A stretch of 64,000 bases of DNA from Saccharothrix syringae (lineage in GTDB: Bacteria; Actinomycetota; Actinomycetes; Mycobacteriales; Pseudonocardiaceae). The DNA is taken from positions 8,060,001-8,124,000 of the forward strand of contig NZ_CP034550.1 in NCBI RefSeq assembly GCF_009498035.1. Reading direction: 5' to 3'. Both the position numbers and the translations under genes were made by a program. Below the pieces are notes generated by a model. That model saw only the letters and a list, made by a program, of their open reading frames with translations, made no database searches and was not told where the DNA came from. This document shows, one piece after another, positions 41,069-50,061 of the stretch. The number at the start of each line of letters is the position of its first letter. The stretch's first letter is position 1.

Positions 41069-41572
41069 TCAGGGCCGGTTGTTGTCCGGCATCCGCCCTT
41101 CCGGGTCGTCGAGCAGCCGCTCGTCGGCACCGCCGAAGTGCGGCGGCCCCGCCTCGTCGGCGGCCTGGCCGCGGCGCTCGGCCTCCGCCAGCGCCTCGTC
41201 GGCGCCACCGGGCGTCAGGTCGGTCACGTCGTCCAGGCCGACCACGCCCTCCTCCCGGGCGATCGAGTCCTCCTCCAGCGGGTCGGGCTCGCGGGTCTCC
41301 GCGGTGACGTCGGGCGCCTCCTCGCCCAGCCGCTCGTCCAGGGGCCGCGGGGTGCGCAGCTCGCGCGGGGTGGTCCCGTACTTGTCCGCGCCGCTCCAGT
41401 GCTCCGGCGGGTCCATCCCCGCCTCCAGGGGGTCCTGCCTGAGCCGGTCCTCGTCGAGGTCCTCGGCGCTGTTCAAGGCCGCCGGGTCCGTCTCCACCGA
41501 GTCGGGCGAGCCGGTGTCGTGCGGCGGCGTGTACGAGTCCTGCGTGTACTCGTCCTGCTCGTTCGAGGTCAT
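41069..41572 (-). CDS. DUF5709 acidic protein
   Basis: A 167-residue, very acidic, probably largely disordered protein. It shows the DUF5709 pattern: a SAEDLDEDRL block, DPLEAGMDPPEHWSG, then GTTPRELRTPRPLDERLGEEAPDV. No signal peptide, membrane segment or Cys is visible. The family is widespread in actinobacteria and its role is unknown. The ATG at 41572 begins the conserved acidic region; the ribosome site is weak, and an in-frame start ten codons upstream is possible. It follows the ctaD stop by 39 bases on the same strand, so co-transcription is possible. Confidence 0.75.
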   Translation of the reverse strand: MTSNEQDEYTQDSYTPPHDTGSPDSVETDPAALNSAEDLDEDRLRQDPLEAGMDPPEHWSGADKYGTTPRELRTPRPLDERLGEEAPDVTAETREPDPLEEDSIAREEGVVGLDDVTDLTPGGADEALAEAERRGQAADEAGPPHFGGADERLLDDPEGRMPDNNRP

Positions 41573-41611
41573 GGGCCCGTGTACCCGTTCCGCCCGGTCC
41601 AATCACCTGGG

Positions 41612-43390
41612 TCACCCGTCGTGCTCGGTGTCCCGGTCCGTTGGCGCGAGCACCTTGTCGGTGATCTTGTCCACACCGGTGTCGTCCTGGTCGCGGTTGC
41701 GCATCGAGTAGTGCGACTCGGCCCGCATGCGCTCGACCATGTGCGGGTAGTGCAGCTCGAACGCGGGTCGCTCGGAGCGGATGCGGGGCAGCTCGGTGAA
41801 GTTGTGCCGCGGCGGCGGGCAGGAGGTCGCCCATTCGAGCGAGTTGCCGTAGCCCCACGGGTCGTCCGCGCCGGCCGGGTCGCCGAAGCGGTAGCTGCGG
41901 AAGACGTTCCACACGAACGGCAGCACCGACGCGCCCAGCACGAACGCCCCGATCGTGGAGATGGTGTTGAGGGTGGTGAACTGGTCCGAGGGCAGGTAGT
42001 CGGCGTAGCGGCGCGGGAAGCCCTGGTTGCCCAGCCAGTGCTGCACCAGGAACGTGCCGTGGAAGCCCAGGAACGTGGCCCAGAAGTGCAGCTTGCCCAG
42101 CGGCTCGTTCATCATCCGGCCGGTCCACTTGGGAAACCAGAAGTAGATGCCCGCGTAGGTGGCGAACACGATGGTGCCGAACAGGACGTAGTGGAAGTGG
42201 GCCACCACGAAGTAGGTGTCGTGCACGTGGAAGTCCAGCGGCGGCGAGGCCAGGATGATGCCGGTCAGGCCGCCGAGCAGGAACGTCACCAGGAACCCGA
42301 TGGCGAACAGCATCGGCGTCTCGAAGGTGAGCCTGCCCTTCCACATCGTGCCGATCCAGTTGAAGAACTTGATGCCGGTGGGCACGGCGATCAGGAACGT
42401 GGTCAGCGAGAAGAACGGCAGCAGCACCGCGCCGGTGGCGAACATGTGGTGCGCCCACACGACCACCGACAGCGCGGCGATCGCGATGGTGGCGAAGATC
42501 AGCCCCTTGAAGCCGAACAGGGGTTTTCGGCTGAACACCGGGAAGATCTCGCTGACGATGCCGAAGAACGGCAGGGCCACGATGTAGACCTCGGGGTGGC
42601 CGAAGAACCAGAACAGGTGCTGGTAGAGGATCGTCCCGCCGTTGGCCGGGTCGAACACGTGCGCGCCCAGGTGCCGGTCGGCCAGCAGGCCGAGCAGCGC
42701 GGCGGTCAGGATCGGGAACGCGATGATCACCAGCAGCGAGGTGATGAAGATGTTCCAGGTGAAGATGGGCATCCGGAACATCGTCATGCCGGGCGCCCGC
42801 AGGCACATCACCGTGGTGATCATGTTGACCGCGCCCAGGATCGTGCCCAGGCCGCTGACCACCAGGCCGGAGATCCACAGGTCGGCGCCCGCGCCCGGGC
42901 TGTGCGGCGCGGAGGACAGCGGCGTGTAGGCGGTCCACCCGAAGTCCGCCGCGCCCGCCGGGGTGAGCAGGGCGCCCAGCACGGTCAGGCCGCCGAACAG
43001 GAACAGCCAGTAGGAGAAGGCGTTCAGGCGCGGGAACGCCACGTCCGGCGAGCCGATCTGGAGCGGCAGGATGAAGTTGGCGAACCCGAACACCACCGGG
43101 GTGGCGTAGAGCAGCAGCATGATCGTGCCGTGCATGGTGAACAGCTGGTTGTACTGCTCGTTGGACAGGAACTGCAGGCCGGGGCGCGCCAGCTCGCCCC
43201 GGATGAGCAGCGCCATCAGCCCGCCGGCCAGGAAGAAGCCGAACGCCGTCGTCAGGTACATCAGGCCGATCAGCTTGTGGTCGGTGGTGCGGAACAGCCG
43301 CAGCAGCGCCGACCCCAGCGAGGCCCGGCGGGCGGCCGTGATCGGCAGGACCGGCGTGCGCTCGGGCGTCTCGGGCTTGAGCGTCGTCAT
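41612..43390 (-). CDS. ctaD: Cytochrome c oxidase subunit I
   Basis: A 592-residue catalytic subunit of aa3-type cytochrome c oxidase with twelve membrane helices. Haem and copper ligands are visible: [11 protein letters not shown] (haem a His), [10 protein letters not shown] (Cu-B His and the cross-linked Tyr) and WAHHMFATG (Cu-B His pair). The high-spin and low-spin haem histidines are in [10 protein letters not shown]. Subunits II, III and the bc1 complex are encoded elsewhere, as is common in actinomycetes, where ctaD stands apart. It is the last step of aerobic respiration in the cytoplasmic membrane. Confidence 0.97.
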   Translation of the reverse strand: MTTLKPETPERTPVLPITAARRASLGSALLRLFRTTDHKLIGLMYLTTAFGFFLAGGLMALLIRGELARPGLQFLSNEQYNQLFTMHGTIMLLLYATPVVFGFANFILPLQIGSPDVAFPRLNAFSYWLFLFGGLTVLGALLTPAGAADFGWTAYTPLSSAPHSPGAGADLWISGLVVSGLGTILGAVNMITTVMCLRAPGMTMFRMPIFTWNIFITSLLVIIAFPILTAALLGLLADRHLGAHVFDPANGGTILYQHLFWFFGHPEVYIVALPFFGIVSEIFPVFSRKPLFGFKGLIFATIAIAALSVVVWAHHMFATGAVLLPFFSLTTFLIAVPTGIKFFNWIGTMWKGRLTFETPMLFAIGFLVTFLLGGLTGIILASPPLDFHVHDTYFVVAHFHYVLFGTIVFATYAGIYFWFPKWTGRMMNEPLGKLHFWATFLGFHGTFLVQHWLGNQGFPRRYADYLPSDQFTTLNTISTIGAFVLGASVLPFVWNVFRSYRFGDPAGADDPWGYGNSLEWATSCPPPRHNFTELPRIRSERPAFELHYPHMVERMRAESHYSMRNRDQDDTGVDKITDKVLAPTDRDTEHDG

Positions 43391-43437
43391 GGTGGGACAC
43401 CCGTTCCTCGGGGCGGTGCGGTCGGGGGGCGGTGCGG

Positions 43438-43602
43438 TCAGACCGGTCGGGGGTCGTCCGAGCCGTCGTCGGGGCCGTTCTCGGGGGTGTCGCTGGGTGC
43501 GCGCCGGGACAGCTCGCGCTCGGTGTCGGTCAGCGGCGCGTCGGCGCCCTCCTCGGCCGCACCGCGCTCGACGTCCTCGTTGTCGCGCTGGGGTTCGGTC
43601 AT
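43438..43602 (-). CDS. 54-residue acidic small protein
   Basis: A short gene with an ideal ribosome binding site (GAGGAGG, six bases before ATG 43602). The product is hydrophilic and acidic: it starts [20 protein letters not shown], contains [16 protein letters not shown] and ends in [10 protein letters not shown]. No membrane segment or Cys is visible. It lies 47 bases upstream of ctaD in the same direction, so it may be co-expressed. I do not recognise the family. Confidence 0.6.
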   Translation of the reverse strand: MTEPQRDNEDVERGAAEEGADAPLTDTERELSRRAPSDTPENGPDDGSDDPRPV

Positions 43603-43668
43603 GGCGCTCCTCCTCGTCCGGCAGTGGGCCGTGAGTTGCCGCTCCGGGGGCGGTCAAACTCACTGGTT

Positions 43669-43685
43669 CGGGTGAGGCTCACCCG
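43669..43685 (-). terminator. Hairpin overlapping a stop codon
   Basis: CGGGTGAG and CTCACCCG pair around one G. The right arm contains the stop of the small membrane protein, and the bases that follow on the minus strand include GAGTTTG. It is a short terminator candidate that separates this gene from the 54-residue ORF. Confidence 0.5.
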
Positions 43686-43921
43686 ACGAACAACAGCCCG
43701 GCGCCGGTCGCGGCCAGCAGGCAGCTCGCCGCGAGCAGCCAGGGACCCGCCCGCAGCCAGGCCGCGATCCGCCGGGCGTCGCGCACCCGGTGCGGCTCGG
43801 TCGCGGACAGCCGGCAGGCCAGGGCGAACAGGCCGAAGCCCGCCAGCCACAGCAGCCCGGTGCACGCGAGCACGGCACCCAGCACCGCCCCGGTCACCGG
43901 GCACCGCCGCTCGGTCGACAC
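43679..43921 (-). CDS. Small two-helix membrane protein
   Basis: An 80-residue protein with two strong hydrophobic segments (about 10-36 and 56-79) joined by a basic loop (ATEPHRVRDARRIAAWLRAG). It ends almost at the second helix (LLFVG). A GTG start is the only one that includes both helices well, but its ribosome site is weak. The family is not recognised. It is on the strand of the SARP gene, 91 bases downstream of its stop. Confidence 0.5.
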   Translation of the reverse strand: MSTERRCPVTGAVLGAVLACTGLLWLAGFGLFALACRLSATEPHRVRDARRIAAWLRAGPWLLAASCLLAATGAGLLFVG

Positions 43922-44012
43922 CCGACCCGGCCGCCAGCCACCCCCACAGCGTGCGCCCCCTCGGGCCGGACCACCACTCGAACCGCCGGCACCACCCGGA
44001 CCACCACCGCCC

Positions 44013-44729
44013 TCACCGCTTCTCCAGCAGCGGGCGCACCAGCCGGTGGATCTCCGGCGACGGCTCCAGGCCCAGCTCGCTGCGCAACCGCACCCGGTAG
44101 GCGGTGTACTGCCGCAGGGCCTGCGCCGGGTTCCCCTCGGCCAGGTGCAGCTCCACCAGCGTCCGGTGGGCGCTCTCCCGCAGCGGGTCGCTCCGCACCG
44201 CCGCCTGCGCCGCCTGGTGCGCGCGGTGCCGGTCCCCCGCGCACCGGAACCGCTCGCCGAGCACCTCCAGCGCCCGCAGCCGCGCCTCGCGCCACCACTC
44301 CTGCTCGGCCGACAGCCACGGGTGGTCCCACCCCGGCAGCAGGTCGGCGTTGAGCAGCGCCACCGCCCGCGCGTCGGGCACCCGCCCGGCCACCGCGACG
44401 GAGTCCGCGAGCCGGCAGGCGTGCCGGAAGTCCACCTCCACCCCGGCCCCGAGGCGCAGGGTGTCGTCGGCCGTCTCGACCAGGGGCGCGCCGGGCACGG
44501 CCAGCCGCCACAGGGTGGATCTCAGGCACGCCGCCGCCCGGCGCGCGGTCGCCTCCGGCCACAGCACCGCGGCCACCACGGCGCGGCTGACCGGGGTCTC
44601 GCGCAGCGCCAGCAGCGCCAGCAGCTTGCGGGCGCCGGGCAGGACGTGCACGCGCGTCCGGTCGTGGTCGAGGCCGAAGCCGTCGAGCAGGTGGATGGTG
44701 GTCCGGGGTTCCACGCGGGGCTCGCTCAT
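44013..44729 (-). CDS. SARP/BTAD-type transcriptional regulator
   Basis: A 238-residue regulator with the two-part AfsR/SARP architecture. The N-terminal winged helix (about 10-100) includes ARKLLALLALRETPVSRAVVAAVLWPEA and LRSTLWRLA. The bacterial transcriptional activation domain of helical repeats (about 105-238) has WWREARLRALEVLGERF, AAVRSDPLRESAHRTLVELHLAEGNPAQALRQY and RSELGLEPSPE. Small SARPs usually activate antibiotic clusters, but none is adjacent, so the target is unknown. The divergent neighbour is the manganese catalase. Confidence 0.85.
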   Translation of the reverse strand: MSEPRVEPRTTIHLLDGFGLDHDRTRVHVLPGARKLLALLALRETPVSRAVVAAVLWPEATARRAAACLRSTLWRLAVPGAPLVETADDTLRLGAGVEVDFRHACRLADSVAVAGRVPDARAVALLNADLLPGWDHPWLSAEQEWWREARLRALEVLGERFRCAGDRHRAHQAAQAAVRSDPLRESAHRTLVELHLAEGNPAQALRQYTAYRVRLRSELGLEPSPEIHRLVRPLLEKR

Positions 44730-44929
44730 CGGGCAGGACCCATCTGCTTCGGATGTGGTGTGGAGCCGTGGGTGCCCGCGAATCGCGGTGGCACACCACC
44801 CGCAACGATTTTTTCGCCCTCCTGACCAGGAGCGGTGCCGCGGCGGTGACGCGCCGGTGTCGCGGCGGGGCGTTCGCCGTCACACCCCGTGCCTAGCGTG
44901 CCGGGCATTGACCCGATCGAGGAGGCGGG

Positions 44930-45790
44930 ATGTTCCTGCACACCAGCAAGCTTCAGTTCGAGGCCAAGCCCTCCAAGCCGGACGCGCTCTACGCCCGCAA
45001 GCTCCAGGAGCTGATCGGCGGCGCGTACGGCGAGATGACCGTGACCATGCAGTACCTGTTCCAGGGCTGGAACTGCCGGATCGAGGGCAAGTACAAGGAC
45101 CTGATCATGGACGTGGCCACCGAGGAGATCGGCCACGTCGAGATGTTGGCGACGATGGTGGCCCGCCTGCTGGAGGGCGCGCCGTCGGAGGTCACCGCCG
45201 AGGCCGTGGCGGACCCGGTGGTGGCGGCCGTGGTCGGCGGCATGGACGTCCAGCAGGCCATCGTGAGCGGCGGCGGGCCCACGCTGTCCGACAGCAACGG
45301 CGTGCCGTGGAACGGCCGCTTCATCGTCGCCAGCGGCAACCTCATGGCCGACTTCCGCGCCAACGTCGCCGCCGAGGCCCAGGGCAGGCTCCAGACCGCG
45401 CGCCTGTACAACATGACCGACGACCCGGGCGTGCGGGACATGCTGAAGTTCAACCTGGCCCGCGACACCGCGCACCAGAACATGTGGCTCGCCGCCATCG
45501 AGGAGCTGCAGGAGGACGGCCTGGAGGGGCCGGTCAGCCCGAGCGCGCTGTTCGACGAGGAGCACCAGGAGCACGCGGGCACCATCTGGCACAACTCCGA
45601 CGGCACGGCCGGGCCCGAGGGCCGCTGGGCGTCCGGGCCCACGCCCGACGGCGCGCACGAGTTCTCCTACCTGATGGACCCGGCGCCGCTGGGCGGCAAG
45701 GCGTCCGCGCCCGCGCCCGACCCGCTGCTGTACGCGACCAGCCCGGCCAACCTCGGGCTGATCGAGAAGGCGATCCGCAAGCTCACCTGA
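44930..45790 (+). CDS. Manganese catalase
   Basis: A 286-residue non-haem catalase that dismutates hydrogen peroxide with a dimanganese centre in a ferritin-like four-helix bundle. The metal ligands are visible in pairs: GAYGEMTVTMQYLFQG, TEEIGHVEM, AAEAQGRLQ and RDTAHQNMW. GAGGAGGCGGG precedes the ATG. The next gene is an Nramp divalent-metal transporter, which fits a need for manganese. A 30-base perfect palindrome follows the stop as a probable terminator. Confidence 0.95.
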   Translation: MFLHTSKLQFEAKPSKPDALYARKLQELIGGAYGEMTVTMQYLFQGWNCRIEGKYKDLIMDVATEEIGHVEMLATMVARLLEGAPSEVTAEAVADPVVAAVVGGMDVQQAIVSGGGPTLSDSNGVPWNGRFIVASGNLMADFRANVAAEAQGRLQTARLYNMTDDPGVRDMLKFNLARDTAHQNMWLAAIEELQEDGLEGPVSPSALFDEEHQEHAGTIWHNSDGTAGPEGRWASGPTPDGAHEFSYLMDPAPLGGKASAPAPDPLLYATSPANLGLIEKAIRKLT

Positions 45791-45804
45791 GCGGTTCCCC
45801 TTGA

Positions 45805-45834
45805 CCCGCGGTCACCCGATCGGGTGACCGCGGG
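45805..45834. terminator. 30-bp perfect palindrome after the catalase
   Basis: Fifteen-base arms meet at GATC (CCCGCGGTCACCCGA and its inverse). It lies 14 bases past the catalase stop and works best as a terminator, though it is also placed where an operator for the downstream metal transporter could be. Confidence 0.7.
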
Positions 45835-45903
45835 CCCGTGCCCGAGGACTTACCGCGGGCCCGTGCCCGACGACTTCACGCGGGCCCGTGCCCGACGACT
45901 TCA
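45829..45903 (+). repeat. Three tandem 25-bp repeats
   Basis: Copies at 45829-45853, 45854-45878 and 45879-45903 share CGCGGGCCCGTGCCCGA followed by SGACTTCA or GGACTTAC. Copies 2 and 3 are identical. They begin in the right arm of the terminator palindrome and end 21 bases before the transporter start, so they form its leader. The period is not a multiple of three and no gene is implied. Confidence 0.85.
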
Positions 45904-45923
45904 CGTGCCGAGAGGGAGTGGGA

Positions 45924-47150
45924 ATGGTCAGCACCTCGTTGCGGGCGCCGGTGGCGCGACTGCGCTCGACGGCCGCGGGGATGGGCCCGGCGTTCGTGGT
46001 GGCGGTGGCCTACGTCGACCCGGGCAACTTCGCCACCAACATGGCCGGCGGCGCCGCGCACGGCTACCTGCTGCTGTGGGTGATCGTCGGCGCGAGCGCG
46101 ATGGCGATGTTCATCCAGTACCAGTCGGCCAAGCTCGGCGTGGTCACCGGGCGCAACCTGCCCGAGCTGTGCCGGGAGCACTACCCGCGGCCGGTGACCG
46201 GGCTGCTGTGGGTGCAGGCGGAGCTGGTGGCGATGGCCACCGACCTGGCCGAGTTCGTGGGCGCCGCGGTGGCGCTGAACCTGCTGTTCGGCGTGCCGCT
46301 GCTGCCCGCCGCGCTGATCACCGCGGTGGTGTCGGCGGGCATCCTGGCGCTGGCGCCGCTGCGCAGGCGGCGGTTCGAGTCGGTCATCGCCGGGCTGCTG
46401 GCCGTGGTGCTCGGCGGGTTCCTCTACCAGGCGCTGCGGCTCGGCCCGCCGACCGGCGCGGTGGCCGGCCTGGTGCCGGGCTTCGCCGGGGAGGACAGCG
46501 TGCTGCTGGCCACCGGGATGCTCGGCGCGACCGTCATGCCGCACGTCATCTACCTGCACTCCGCGCTCACCCAGCACCACCGCGCCACCGACCCGGCGGT
46601 GCGCGGGCAGCGGCTGCGGTCCACCCGCGCGGACATCCTCGTCGCGCTCGGCGTGGCCGGGGTGGTCAACGCGAGCATGCTGGTGGTGGCCGCGGGCGCG
46701 TTCCACGGCACCGGCTCGGCGCACGAGTCGCTGGAGGAGGTGCACCACGGCCTGGGCGCCCTGCTGGGCCCCGGCGCGGCGCTGGCGTTCGCGCTGGCGC
46801 TGCTGGCCTCGGGCCTGGCCGCGTCCAGCGTGGGCACCTACTCCGGGCAGGTCGTCATGGAGGGCTTCCTGCGCCGCCGCATCCCGCTGGCGCTGCGCAG
46901 GCTGCTCACCATGGCGCCCGCCCTGGCGGTGCTCGCCCTGGGCGTGGACCCCACGCGGGCGCTCGTGCTCAGCCAGGTGGTGCTGTCGTTCGGCATCCCG
47001 TTCGCCCTGGTGCCCCTGGTGCTGCTGGGCAGGCGGGCCGACGTGATGGGCACCGCGGTCAACCGGCGCGCCGCCACGGCCTTCGGCGCGGCGGGCGCGG
47101 TGGTCATCTCGGCCCTGAACCTGTTCCTGCTGGTCCGCGTCCTCGGCTGA
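45924..47150 (+). CDS. mntH: Nramp-family divalent metal transporter
   Basis: A 408-residue membrane protein with 11 predicted helices. The proton/metal-binding motifs are DPGNFATN in helix 1 and MPHVIYLHS in helix 6. These match Nramp Mn2+/Fe2+ importers. GAGGGAG lies five bases ahead of the ATG at 45924. Its position directly after the manganese catalase makes manganese the likely cargo; no Fur or MntR box is obvious. The leader contains three tandem 25-base repeats. Confidence 0.88.
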   Translation: MVSTSLRAPVARLRSTAAGMGPAFVVAVAYVDPGNFATNMAGGAAHGYLLLWVIVGASAMAMFIQYQSAKLGVVTGRNLPELCREHYPRPVTGLLWVQAELVAMATDLAEFVGAAVALNLLFGVPLLPAALITAVVSAGILALAPLRRRRFESVIAGLLAVVLGGFLYQALRLGPPTGAVAGLVPGFAGEDSVLLATGMLGATVMPHVIYLHSALTQHHRATDPAVRGQRLRSTRADILVALGVAGVVNASMLVVAAGAFHGTGSAHESLEEVHHGLGALLGPGAALAFALALLASGLAASSVGTYSGQVVMEGFLRRRIPLALRRLLTMAPALAVLALGVDPTRALVLSQVVLSFGIPFALVPLVLLGRRADVMGTAVNRRAATAFGAAGAVVISALNLFLLVRVLG

Positions 47151-47200
47151 GCGGTCGTTTATCGGGTGATCCGGTCGTCGGGATCGGTCATGATCAGCCC

Positions 47201-48424
47201 ATGGGGGAAGCACCGTTCGCACCGCTGCGCGAGAAGCCGTTCCGGATCTACTTCACCGGGCGCCTGGTCTCCACGCTCGGCACCGCCGTCGCGCCCGTCG
47301 CGCTGGCGTTCGCCGTGCTGGACACCTCCGGTTCGGCCACCGCGCTCGGCCTGGTGCTCGCCGCGGGCGTGGTGCCGCAACTGCTGTTCCTGCTGGTCGG
47401 CGGCGTGGTGGCGGACCGGCTGCCGCGCGGGCGGGTGCTGGTGCTCGGCAACGCGGTGTCCGGGCTGGCGCAGGCCGGCACGGCGGTCGCGCTGCTCACC
47501 GGCCACGCGCCGCTGTGGGTCCTGGTCGCGCTGCACGCCGTGGTCGGCACGGCGAGCGCGTTCCTGGGGCCGGCGGCCCAGGGGATCGTGCCGCAGGTCG
47601 TGGCGGCCGAGCACCTGCACGGGGCCAACGCGCTGCTGCGCGTCTCGGCCAGCACGGTGCACGTGCTCGGCCCCGCCGCCGGCGGGTTCGCCGTGGCGCT
47701 GGTCGGCCCGGCGTGGGCCATCGCCTGGGACGCGCTGACCTACCTCGCCGCGGCGGCCGTGCTCGCCGCGCTGCGGGTGCCGATGCCGCCGAAGCGGCTG
47801 GCGAACCTCCTCGCCGACCTGCGCGAGGGCTGGTCGGAGTTCTTCTCGCGCACCTGGCTGTGGGCGATCGTGGTGCAGTACTCGCTGGTCAACGCGGTCT
47901 GGGTGGGCGGGTTCACCCTGCTCGGGCCGGTCGTGGCCGACCGCGAGCTGGGCGGCGCGGTGAGCTGGGGCCTGATCGGCGCGGGCCTGGCGGTCGGGCT
48001 GGTCGCGGGCGGCCTGCTGGCCGTGTGGTGGCGCCCCCGCCGCCCGCTGCTGGCGGCGACGCTCGTCACGCTGCTGGAGGTGGTGCCGCTGCTCGCCCTG
48101 GCCGGGACGGACTCGGTCGCCCTGCTCGCCGCCGCGGCGGCGGTCGCCGGGGTGGGCACCGAGGTGTTCACGGTGTGCTGGAGCACCGCGCTGCAACGGC
48201 ACGTGCCCAGCGACCGGCTCAGCCGCGTGACCTCCTACGACATGCTGTTCAGCTACGTGTTCATGCCGCTGGGCTACCTGCTGGCCGGTCCGGTGGCCGA
48301 ACGCGCCGGCACCGCGCCGACGCTGCTCGCGGGCGCCGCCGTCACCGCGACCGCGACGCTGGCCGTGCTGCTCTCCCGCGACGTCCGCACGATGCGCGAC
48401 ACCCCGGTCGCCGTCACCGGCTGA
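47201..48424 (+). CDS. MFS transporter
   Basis: A 407-residue major facilitator with 11-12 predicted helices. The start (FAPLREKPFRIYFTGRLVSTLGTAVAPVALAF) and the loop VVADRLPRGRVLVLGN are the pattern of the MFS_3/EntS-like group that exports siderophores, macrolides or other small molecules. The substrate is unknown. It follows the Nramp gene by 50 bases and could be co-transcribed. Its 3' end overlaps the convergent MBL-fold gene by 11 bases. Confidence 0.87.
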   Translation: MGEAPFAPLREKPFRIYFTGRLVSTLGTAVAPVALAFAVLDTSGSATALGLVLAAGVVPQLLFLLVGGVVADRLPRGRVLVLGNAVSGLAQAGTAVALLTGHAPLWVLVALHAVVGTASAFLGPAAQGIVPQVVAAEHLHGANALLRVSASTVHVLGPAAGGFAVALVGPAWAIAWDALTYLAAAAVLAALRVPMPPKRLANLLADLREGWSEFFSRTWLWAIVVQYSLVNAVWVGGFTLLGPVVADRELGGAVSWGLIGAGLAVGLVAGGLLAVWWRPRRPLLAATLVTLLEVVPLLALAGTDSVALLAAAAAVAGVGTEVFTVCWSTALQRHVPSDRLSRVTSYDMLFSYVFMPLGYLLAGPVAERAGTAPTLLAGAAVTATATLAVLLSRDVRTMRDTPVAVTG

Positions 48425-49223
48425 GCTGCCGGGACAGGGCGACCGTGCCACCGCGCTCGACCCGGGTCACGGTGACGGGCGGCCGCCGCCGGTCGACCTC
48501 GCCCAGGAAGTCCGACAGCGGCGACTTCATCACCGTGTAGTCGTCGTAGTGCACCGGCACCACCTGCCGCGGTCGCAGCAGTTCGAGCAGGTCGACGCCC
48601 TGGGCGCCGTCCATGGTCAGCAGCACGCCGAGGGCCCTCGTGCCACCCAGGTGCACCACGGCCACGTCGATCGACGGGTAGCGCTCGCGGACCTCGCGCA
48701 GGTCGTCGTGCACCAGCGTGTCACCGCTGAGGTAGATCCGCAGCGGCTCGGCGCCCGGCTCGGAGCGGTACTCGACCATGCTGCCCATCACCGGCGGCAG
48801 CAGCCGGGCCAGCGGGCCGGGGGCGTGGGTGCCGGGCAGCGAGGTGACGGTGACGCTCGCCCCGCCCTTGGTCAGGGTCAGGTCGGTCCACGTGGGCAGG
48901 GCCACGGTCTCCCGGAACCCGCGCCGCCCCAGGTGCCGGGCCGCCTGCGTGGTGGTCAGGACCGGCAGGTCGCGGTTCAGCTCGCGGACCGCGACCCGGT
49001 CGAAGTGGTCGCCGTGCATGTGCGACAGCAGGACCGCGTCCAGCGGCGGCAGCTCGTCGATGCGCAGCGCGGGGTCCTTCAGGCGGCGGGACACCAGGCC
49101 GTTGCCCAGGTAGGTCCACTGGCCGCGGCGGATGAAGTTGGGGTCCGTCAGCAGGGTGAACGGGCCCAGCTTCAGGATGGTCGTGGCGTTGCCGACGAAC
49201 CGGAGGGAGTTCTGCTCGTCCAT
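48414..49223 (-). CDS. MBL-fold metal-dependent hydrolase
   Basis: A 269-residue metallo-beta-lactamase-fold enzyme of the UlaG-like/N-acyl-phosphatidylethanolamine-phospholipase-like group. The metal motif is LLSHMHGDHFD, with a bridging Asp in IYLSGDTLVH and a final His in VVPVHYDDY. The first strand begins LRFVGNATTILKLGPFTLLTDPNF. The ATG at 49223 begins the fold, but no strong ribosome site is visible. No signal peptide is present, so it is cytosolic. The substrate is not predictable. Confidence 0.8.
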   Translation of the reverse strand: MDEQNSLRFVGNATTILKLGPFTLLTDPNFIRRGQWTYLGNGLVSRRLKDPALRIDELPPLDAVLLSHMHGDHFDRVAVRELNRDLPVLTTTQAARHLGRRGFRETVALPTWTDLTLTKGGASVTVTSLPGTHAPGPLARLLPPVMGSMVEYRSEPGAEPLRIYLSGDTLVHDDLREVRERYPSIDVAVVHLGGTRALGVLLTMDGAQGVDLLELLRPRQVVPVHYDDYTVMKSPLSDFLGEVDRRRPPVTVTRVERGGTVALSRQLSR

Positions 49224-49382
49224 TGCGGCGGGGTAACCGGGCGGGGCGGGTTCAACCGCCCGCCGGCGCCCCGCCGTCGATCCGGGATTCCCCGGGCGTG
49301 TCACCGTCCGCCGGGCCCGCAGGCGGCGCGGTGGTCGTCCGTCCCGCCACCGGACGCCGGGGTGGCGTCCGGCGGCGGCTCG

Positions 49383-49404
49383 GCGCCCCGGTGCCGGGGG
49401 GCGC
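49383..49404 (-). terminator. Hairpin after the ECF operon
   Basis: GCGCCCCGG and its complement (with one extra G) pair around TG, ten bases past the stop at 49414. Confidence 0.55.
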
Positions 49405-49413
49405 GAGGCGGGA

Positions 49414-50061
49414 TCAGCGGTCGCCCTCCCGGGCGGTGCCGCCCTCAAACGTTCCCGACCGGACCTGGTCGTCCGACCGCGGGTCCGCCGGGTCGACCGG
49501 GGGCGGCACCGGCATGCTCACGCACTCCGGCGCGCTCCCCGTGATCAACGCGGCGCCCAGGGAGAGGTTGGTGGGCGACTGCTCCGCCGCCAGCAGCAGC
49601 GTGTCGCCCTCGGGGATGTCGTCGGCGTCGAACGTCATCGAGCCGGCGGGGAGGCCCTCGTCGTTCCGCACCGACGAGCTGATCCCGGTGCCCTGGCCGG
49701 CGGTGTCGACCGGCAGGTCGGCCAGGCTGACGCACCCGTCGCGCACCGGGACCGCGACCGCTCGCACCCCCAGCCGGCGCAGTTCCTCGTTCGCGCCGGT
49801 CACGCCGGTGATGTCGGTGATCGACACCGTCACCGCGCCGTCGGCGCCCCTGGTGACCGCGTAGGCGGCGGGTGCCCCGCCGGTGAGCAGCGCACCGGTC
49901 ACCGCGGTCACCCCCACCACGCCCAGCGCGGCGCCGCCGACGCCCAGCGCGCGGCCGACCCCGCGCCGCCCGGTCGCCGCGCGGTCCGGCACGGCGTCCA
50001 ACGCGGCCCCGTGGCTGCGCATCAGGTCGTCGAAGAGCTGGTCCTCGAACTTCGCCATCAT
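49414..50061 (-). CDS. Membrane-anchored protein in ECF sigma operon
   Basis: A 215-residue protein. A short cytosolic N-terminus (FEDQLFDDLMRSHGAAL) is followed by one membrane helix (about 40-68) and an extracytoplasmic domain containing ADGAVTVSITDITGVTGANEELRRLGV, a strand-loop unit often seen in these sigma-operon proteins. The first ATG overlaps the sigma-factor stop (ATGA). The topology and the coupling fit an anti-sigma factor or sensor for the upstream sigma factor, but no zinc-binding anti-sigma motif is visible. Confidence 0.75.
   Translation of the reverse strand: MMAKFEDQLFDDLMRSHGAALDAVPDRAATGRRGVGRALGVGGAALGVVGVTAVTGALLTGGAPAAYAVTRGADGAVTVSITDITGVTGANEELRRLGVRAVAVPVRDGCVSLADLPVDTAGQGTGISSSVRNDEGLPAGSMTFDADDIPEGDTLLLAAEQSPTNLSLGAALITGSAPECVSMPVPPPVDPADPRSDDQVRSGTFEGGTAREGDR

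Noticed and set aside
45805..45834. tRNA or structured RNA gene
   Set aside because: A single perfect stem without cloverleaf features; a terminator explains it better.
45829..45903. CRISPR array
   Set aside because: Three contiguous 25-base copies without spacers.
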